A stretch of DNA of 64,000 bases, taken from NCBI RefSeq assembly GCF_001273755.1, contig NZ_LGYA01000001.1, positions 1,114,683 through 1,178,682 of the forward strand, read 5' to 3'. This document shows, piece by piece, positions 63,894-64,000 of the stretch. Every line of letters starts with the position of its first letter. Within the stretch, counting starts at the first letter, position 1. The notes beneath the pieces are model-generated. The model did no database searches. It worked only from the letters and a program-made list of their open reading frames with translations, and had not been told where the DNA came from. Made by a program: the position numbers and the translations under genes. The stretch comes from Peribacillus butanolivorans (GTDB taxonomy: Bacteria; Bacillota; Bacilli; Bacillales; DSM-1321).

Positions 63894-64000
63894 TTGAAAA
63901 ATTATCTGGTAATCCTCTTTCAACTAATCGTTTGGAGCGGATATACATTGGTTGAATGGCTTTCTGTTAATGATCGTTTTGTTTTTAAGGTATTTATGTT
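63894..64000 (+). CDS. Membrane protein, 5' fragment
   Basis: The first 35 codons of a gene that runs off the right edge. TTG follows GGGGTGG by six bases and the frame stays open: MKNYLVILFQLIVWSGYTLV, then EWLSVNDRFVFKVF. The N-terminus is a membrane helix or signal anchor. The family cannot be told from so short a piece. Confidence 0.5.
   Translation, partial: MKNYLVILFQLIVWSGYTLVEWLSVNDRFVFKVFM

Overview
The window comes from a low-GC, endospore-forming Bacillaceae chromosome. It carries Spo0A-phosphorelay kinases, a Spo0E-type phosphatase, a YjcZ-type sporulation peptide, strong AGGAGG ribosome binding sites, and a long block whose gene order matches the Bacillus subtilis kinD-mhqR ... 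ptsHI ... patA-cheV-ykyB ... ykuI-ykuJ-ykuL-ccpC ... dapH-dapL ... ktrC-rnjA-rpoY-ykrA-def-ykyA-pdhABCD segment. It is not B. subtilis itself: many genes are inserted or missing relative to that order. No tRNA, rRNA, CRISPR array, IS element or prophage was seen.

Region 1 (1-7.6 kb) is an acyl-CoA catabolic operon. It holds the 3' end of an acyl-CoA ligase, a TetR regulator, then 3-hydroxyacyl-CoA dehydrogenase, enoyl-CoA hydratase, hot-dog thioesterase, an APH/ACAD10-11-like kinase, a divergent ComB-type phosphatase, an SDR, a second crotonase and a quinone oxidoreductase. A perfect 16-bp palindrome follows the TetR gene. Kinase plus acyl-CoA enzymes recalls pathways that phosphorylate hydroxyacyl-CoAs, such as lva levulinate catabolism.

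Region 2 (7.6-32.3 kb) mixes conserved and accessory genes: DUF3905 protein and two tiny overlapping ORFs, a B12-binding radical SAM protein, a membrane acyltransferase, a four-PAS sporulation-type kinase with a perfect 0A box in front, a Spo0E-family phosphatase, ZIP and Fsr-like transporters, KinD-MhqR, an M3 peptidase, YkvI, YkvS, an orphan sigma factor, a thermonuclease lipoprotein, a short FetB-like permease, HPr and Enzyme I, a candidate C-rich small RNA, a frameshifted SDR and YkwC.

Region 3 (32.4-52.3 kb) runs PatA, CorA, an RDD protein, CheV, YkyB, a Pro/Tyr-rich protein, paired fluoride channels, the Tat substrate YkuE, an SLC13/TrkA_C permease, the EAL protein YkuI, small secreted or membrane proteins, glutaredoxin, an MBL hydrolase, YkuJ, the c-di-AMP sensor DarB, a drug-efflux MFS protein, a TSUP remnant, CcpC, DapH, DapL and KtrC.

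Region 4 (52.4-64 kb) holds RNase J1 with RpoY, YkrA, peptide deformylase, a YjcZ-type peptide, YkyA and the pyruvate dehydrogenase genes pdhABCD, ending in the first codons of a membrane protein.

The genes link carbon flux (PTS, PDH, CcpC, fatty acid use), potassium and c-di-AMP control (KtrC, DarB), lysine/cell-wall precursor synthesis (DapH, DapL, PatA) and the decision to sporulate (two kinases, Spo0E phosphatase).
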